Below, in pieces: positions 6,139 through 8,944 of a stretch of 8,944 bases of DNA. This DNA is from Chloroflexota bacterium (lineage in GTDB: Bacteria; Chloroflexota; Anaerolineae; Anaerolineales; JACQED01), in assembly GCA_016200785.1 (NCBI GenBank), contig JACQED010000286.1, positions 1-8,944 of the forward strand. The letters run 5' to 3'. The position numbers and the translations under genes are program-made. Under the pieces are notes generated by a model, which was not told where the DNA came from, searched no databases, and was given only the letters and a program-made list of their open reading frames with translations. Within the stretch, counting starts at the first letter, position 1. Every line of letters begins with the position of its first letter.

Positions 6139-7034
6139 TTCAAACACACCCCGCGCAGCAGCGTGATCGAATATCGCCCGCAATCTACTGCGCCTTCAAT
6201 TTCCCGCCGCAGCACGCCGGCCTCGGGCTTCATAAAATCCCCCGTCAGATCGTTCACGTACTGCCTCACCAGGCGGCCATCGCGATCGAAGACGAACGTG
6301 CTTGGAATTCGCGTGACACCCGCGAACGCATCGTTTATCTCCGGCGTCACCGGGAGGACGAAGATACCGGGACCGACGCCCGCCAGGAATTTCGGCAGGT
6401 CGCGCGGTGACGAGGAAGGATCGTGATAGTGGATAGTCCCGTCGGCATGGGTGTGAGGCACTTTGTACTCTTCGAAGGCGTTGACGCCGAGGATGGTCAC
6501 GTCCTCGGCGGCGAAACTCTGCCGCAGTTGACTCAAGTCGGCCATTTGATCGCGGCACGGCTCGCACCAACTCGCAAAAAAGGTGACGACCACGACCCGG
6601 CCTTCCAGTTCAGCCGGCGGGATCGCGACGCCGCGCCTCGTGTCGGTCACGCGCGCCAGCGCCGTTCGCGCCGCAGCGAAATTCGCCGTCTTCGTCGGCG
6701 GCGTCATGGCGAACGTGGCCAGCGCGATCGCCAATACCCCGCCTGACAAATACATCCAGCCCTGCCGCCGCATGAACGCGGCCGCCCTGTCTTTCATCGC
6801 CGCGTAACCGTCCGGGTTGATCGCACGGGCGGTCCGTGTGGCAATGACGGCGATAAGAACGTAGGGCGTGACGGCGAGCGCGAGAACACTCCAGTTGTAA
6901 CTGTTGGCCGAAGCCGAATCGCCCTCGACGGCCTCTTTGCACATCGGGCAGGCCAGGGCCGCGCGAGGGAAGGCGAGCAGAAGCGCGGCTGACGCAAGCA
7001 AAACACCGATAGCGAGAAGTAACCTGCGGGTCAC
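6129..7034 (-). CDS. Membrane-anchored thioredoxin-like (TlpA/ResA-type) protein with N-terminal CPMC module
   Basis: About 301 residues in two parts. Residues 1-28 form a signal-like segment (TRRLLLAIGVLLASAALLLA) followed by ACPMCKEAV with C29 and C32, then two membrane helices near 47-66 and 95-112. This first part resembles small stand-alone 'CPMCK' membrane proteins that I recall near oxidase genes in other phyla. Residues 115-270 are a thioredoxin fold with FFASWCEPC (C157, C160), the TlpA/ResA-type active site, and cis-proline P244 in RIPSTFVFDRDG. Such proteins reduce cysteines outside the membrane, for example in cytochrome c or CuA assembly. A histidine-rich insertion (HTHADGTIHYHD, 194-205) lies between active site and cis-proline. 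GAGGTG six bases before GTG 7034 favours that start; GTG 7043 is the alternative. The stop overlaps the next gene's start by ten bases. Confidence 0.85.
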   Translation of the reverse strand: MTRRLLLAIGVLLASAALLLAFPRAALACPMCKEAVEGDSASANSYNWSVLALAVTPYVLIAVIATRTARAINPDGYAAMKDRAAAFMRRQGWMYLSGGVLAIALATFAMTPPTKTANFAAARTALARVTDTRRGVAIPPAELEGRVVVVTFFASWCEPCRDQMADLSQLRQSFAAEDVTILGVNAFEEYKVPHTHADGTIHYHDPSSSPRDLPKFLAGVGPGIFVLPVTPEINDAFAGVTRIPSTFVFDRDGRLVRQYVNDLTGDFMKPEAGVLRREIEGAVDCGRYSITLLRGVCLKWR

Positions 7035-7044
7035 GGCAAGCACC

Positions 7045-7491
7045 TCAGCGACTGGCCATAGTCGAGACAGACGGGAACAAATGGTACAACGTGAAGTAGA
7101 TCATGACGCCGGTGACACAAACGTACAGCCAGGCCGGCAGTACCCAACGGGCCAGCTGGCGGTGTATGCCGTAGCGCCCGTGCAATCCCCGGTACAGCAC
7201 CGTCAAGGATAATGGCACGATGCCGGCGGCCAACACAATGTGAGAGATCAGAACAGAAAAATAAACAGGGCGCGTCCAGCCCTGCCCGGCAAACGGCGTC
7301 GCGCCCGCATGCAAGTGATAAGTCACATAGGAGATCAAAAAGAGCGTAGACAGGCCGAAGGCCGAGAGCATACAGTATTTGTGGGCCGTGACCTTGTTAC
7401 GCCGGATGAGAAGAAAGCCGGAGGCCAATATCAGCGCGCTCGCGCCGTTCAGGACTGCGTTGAGCGCAGGCAAGGCCAAAATGGGGATCAT
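7045..7491 (-). CDS. DUF420 / CtaM (YozB)-like oxidase maturation membrane protein
   Basis: The product has 148 residues and about four membrane helices (near 5-28, 43-60, 77-99 and 116-136). The pattern fits the DUF420 family: NAVLNGASALILASGFLLIR at residues 11-30, then TAHK (H37), YHLHAG (H59, H61), a histidine in the third helix (H84) and IHRQLARWVLPAWLY (H110). Family members YozB/CtaM of Firmicutes are needed for maturation of aa3-type oxidases, and DUF420 genes are frequent neighbours of oxidase genes, so an oxidase assembly role is likely; the histidines suggest heme or metal binding. The ATG at 7491 was chosen because the protein then begins like its family. The frame stays open 39 codons further upstream, but that stretch overlaps the ctaF coding end and looks non-native. 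Its stop lies ten bases before the start chosen for the next gene. Confidence 0.8.
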   Translation of the reverse strand: MIPILALPALNAVLNGASALILASGFLLIRRNKVTAHKYCMLSAFGLSTLFLISYVTYHLHAGATPFAGQGWTRPVYFSVLISHIVLAAGIVPLSLTVLYRGLHGRYGIHRQLARWVLPAWLYVCVTGVMIYFTLYHLFPSVSTMASR

Positions 7492-7529
7492 GTTGTATGG
7501 GCAAAGGCAAGGCTCGCCTGGGCGAACAC
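7488..7529 (-). CDS. Possible 13-codon leader ORF before the DUF420 gene
   Basis: A GTG at 7529 is preceded at eight bases by AGGAG (7538-7542) and opens a 13-codon frame, MFAQASLAFAHTT, whose TGA overlaps the DUF420 start codon as ATGA. The DUF420 ATG has no good Shine-Dalgarno site of its own, so this small frame could deliver ribosomes by stop-start coupling. There is no homology to support it as a protein. It could equally be chance, with the AGGAG a decoy. Confidence 0.25.
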   Translation of the reverse strand: MFAQASLAFAHTT

Positions 7530-7555
7530 AAGGCCCGCTCCTAATACGTAAACCG

Positions 7556-7840
7556 TTAGCGCCGCAACGCCAGATCGTAAAAGGGCGCGATAGTGAGAAT
7601 GATGGCAAACAGCAGTGGGCCGACGGCGATCAGCCGCAGCACCCGCCCCTCGAAACGCAAGTGCATGTAGTACATCGCCACCAGCGTCGCCTTCGCGATT
7701 GCCAGCGCGACGAGAAACAGCACCTGGGCCGACTTGGGCATGGGCGTAAAGGCGGTGGTGACTTCCACCACCGTGAGGACGGCCAGGAAGGCAAAGATTC
7801 GCATGTAGCTCGGCTTGTGGGCGGTTGGGGTGTGCGTCAT
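7556..7840 (-). CDS. ctaF: Cytochrome c oxidase subunit IV (bacterial COX4_pro family)
   Basis: The product is a 94-residue, three-helix membrane protein. The family is a small accessory subunit of bacterial caa3/aa3-type oxidases with no catalytic residues of its own. Helices lie near residues 13-33, 37-59 and 69-88, and the second ends in the family signature K-A-T-L-V-A-M-Y-Y-M-H-L-R-F-E (H60). The start was set at ATG 7840 because GAGGAGG sits six bases upstream of it. An in-frame ATG at 7846 overlaps the edge of that binding site and is too close to be used. Its place directly after subunit III is the usual order. The TAA stop is 64 bases before the DUF420 gene. Confidence 0.9.
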   Translation of the reverse strand: MTHTPTAHKPSYMRIFAFLAVLTVVEVTTAFTPMPKSAQVLFLVALAIAKATLVAMYYMHLRFEGRVLRLIAVGPLLFAIILTIAPFYDLALRR

Positions 7841-7861
7841 CAACATCCTCCTCAACACCGG

Positions 7862-7890
7862 CTCGCGCCGGATGTGAAACCCGGCGCAAG
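7862..7890 (-). other. Intercistronic hairpin between subunit III and subunit IV genes
   Basis: On the transcribed strand CTTGCGCCGG and CCGGCGCGAG pair as a 10-bp stem (nine Watson-Crick pairs and one T-G wobble) around a nine-base loop. It begins 10 bases after the subunit III stop and ends just upstream of the subunit IV ribosome binding site. No run of U follows, so it is not a classical terminator. It may act as an mRNA processing or stabilising element; that role is inference. Confidence 0.5.
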
Positions 7891-7900
7891 AGGGTCAGAC

Positions 7901-8485
7901 TCAGATCAAGTAGACAATCGTAAACAGGAAAATCCAGACCACATCCACGAAGTGCCAATACAATCCCATCAGCTCGACGCCGCCGTGCTCGGCCTGGGTG
8001 TAATCGCCGCGCAGGGCATGGCCGATGACGTAGAACAGTGCGATCACCCCACCCGTCACGTGCAGACCGTGGAAGCCGGTGAGCGTGAAGAACGTCGAGC
8101 CGAACAGGTTGGTGCTGGCCGTCGTTCCTTCGCGAATGAGCGAACTCCATTCGTAAGCCTGGATGCCCAAGAAGACGATGCCCAACACGGCGGTGGCAAT
8201 GAGCATGTGGCGCATTCCCCTTTGATCGCCGGCCTCGATCGCGGCGAACGCGCGCACCATCGTCACACTGCTCACGATGAGAATGAACGTGTTGCCGGCG
8301 ACGAGCGGCACGTTCAACACCTTGGTGACGATCGGCCACTCCGCCGCGCCACCGCGCAAGACGATATATGCGCCGATCAGCCCGGAAAAAAACATCACCT
8401 CCGACGCCAGAAACAGCCATATGGCAAACTTCGTCGTGCTAACGCCGGGGAACGGATTGTTGGGATGTTCCACTGCATGTTCCAT
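7901..8485 (-). CDS. ctaE: Cytochrome c oxidase subunit III
   Basis: This is a 194-residue protein of the heme-copper oxidase subunit III family, in the short five-helix form common in bacteria. Subunit III binds the catalytic subunit I in the cytoplasmic membrane and stabilises the oxidase. Visible marks are FAIWLFLASEVMFFSGLIGA near residues 20-39 with the conserved membrane glutamate E29, the GFHGLHVTGG signature (H139, H142), and the terminal YWHFVDVVWIFLF helix with H178. The ATG at 8485 is preceded by AAGGGAGG at seven bases, lying inside the end of ctaB. The gap to ctaB is three bases. Downstream, 60 bases separate it from subunit IV and hold a strong hairpin. Subunits I and II are not visible and presumably lie further upstream. 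Confidence 0.95.
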   Translation of the reverse strand: MEHAVEHPNNPFPGVSTTKFAIWLFLASEVMFFSGLIGAYIVLRGGAAEWPIVTKVLNVPLVAGNTFILIVSSVTMVRAFAAIEAGDQRGMRHMLIATAVLGIVFLGIQAYEWSSLIREGTTASTNLFGSTFFTLTGFHGLHVTGGVIALFYVIGHALRGDYTQAEHGGVELMGLYWHFVDVVWIFLFTIVYLI

Positions 8486-8488
8486 GCT

Positions 8489-8944
8489 TCAGCCTCCCTT
8501 GTTGAGCATCAAGAGCGTGAGCAAAACCGGAAGATACAACACCGACAACTTGAAGAATTGCCCGGCCGTCGAATTCGATCGGGTCGCGCCGAACCGGACG
8601 GCATAGCCGGCGAAGGCGAGGCCGAGCGCGAGCGCGCCAAAGAAATAGATCGGCCCGGCAACGCCCAACAGCGCCGGGGCGAGACTCACCGGCAGCAATG
8701 CCAAAGTGAACGTGACGATCTGCTGCGCCGTGCCGCTGCCACCGCCATCGCGCGCCGAAAGCATCTGGAAGCCGCCGCGCAAATAATCTTCACGATACAT
8801 CCAGGCCAGCGCGAAGAAATGCGGCATCTGCCAAAGAAAGAGGATCGCGAACAGCGTCCAGGCCTCGAACGACAGCGCGCCCCGCGCCGCCGCCCAGCCG
8901 CCCAGCGGCGGCAATGCGCCGGGGATGCCGCCGACCAGCGTCGA
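8489..8944 (-). CDS. ctaB: Heme O synthase (protoheme IX farnesyltransferase), C-terminal part
   Basis: The gene runs off the right edge; the last 151 residues are visible. The family is a polytopic membrane prenyltransferase that adds a farnesyl group to heme B, giving heme O for heme-copper oxidases. The visible part opens with STLVGGIPGALPPLGGW, matching the conserved 'GALPPLIGW' stretch in the middle of the enzyme, followed by FLWQMPHFFALAWMYREDY, another family signature with the conserved W-Q-x-P-H-F and Y-R-x-D-Y residues. Several hydrophobic helices follow, and the protein ends in LLMLNKGG. The reading frame is open through the first base pair of the edge, so the true start lies outside. 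The stop is three bases before the subunit III start, and the last codons (aag gga ggc tga) contain the ribosome binding site of that gene, which points to one operon and coupled translation. Confidence 0.95.
   Translation of the reverse strand, partial: STLVGGIPGALPPLGGWAAARGALSFEAWTLFAILFLWQMPHFFALAWMYREDYLRGGFQMLSARDGGGSGTAQQIVTFTLALLPVSLAPALLGVAGPIYFFGALALGLAFAGYAVRFGATRSNSTAGQFFKLSVLYLPVLLTLLMLNKGG

Noticed and set aside
5653..6426. Plus-strand open frame of 257 codons
   Set aside because: It crosses the antisense of two genes and their overlap and shows no domain.
7488..8420. Minus-strand open frame of 310 codons overlapping subunits III and IV
   Set aside because: It is a shifted frame across two well-supported oxidase genes and is dominated by Arg, His and Gly. 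Only its last 13 codons, with their own start signal, were kept as a weak candidate.

Overview
The window holds twelve genes, all on the minus strand, packed almost end to end, so transcription runs from high to low coordinates. There is no rRNA, tRNA, CRISPR array or transposase gene. The DNA is GC-rich with clear Shine-Dalgarno sites (AAGGAG, GAGGAGG). The gene mix (aa3-type oxidase assembly genes, universal stress proteins, GYD protein, cytosolic sulfite-oxidase-like protein) points to an aerobic or facultatively aerobic environmental bacterium. Chloroflexota is my best guess; that is an impression from gene style, not a measurement.

Right part (8944 to about 5221), cytochrome oxidase assembly: the 3' end of heme O synthase (ctaB), oxidase subunit III (ctaE), subunit IV (ctaF), a four-helix DUF420/CtaM-like protein, a membrane-anchored thioredoxin-like protein with an N-terminal CPMC motif, and a lipoprotein whose C-terminal half is a Cox11-like copper-insertion domain. 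Together they cover heme O synthesis, two small subunits, and thiol and copper handling outside the membrane. Subunits I and II are not in the window and probably lie upstream, beyond the right edge.

Middle part (5220 to 1523), stress and signalling: a single-domain universal stress protein, a small PAS sensor protein, a metallo-beta-lactamase-fold hydrolase, and a 595-residue protein made of two ATP-binding Usp domains followed by three repeats of the small domain found at the C-terminus of light-independent protochlorophyllide reductase subunit B. The last architecture is the most unusual protein here.

Left part (1522 to 1), redox: a GYD-domain protein bracketed by a perfect 17-bp inverted repeat, a cytosolic sulfite-oxidase-like molybdopterin enzyme, and the 5' part of an FAD/NAD(P)H oxidoreductase that probably exchanges electrons with it.

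Non-coding structure: a 10-bp intercistronic hairpin between ctaE and ctaF, a cluster of GGAACT repeats forming a 14-bp stem across the stop codon of the hydrolase gene, and the 17-bp repeat around the GYD gene. No rho-independent terminator with a U-tract was found. The only gene-free stretch above 100 bases is 5080-5220.
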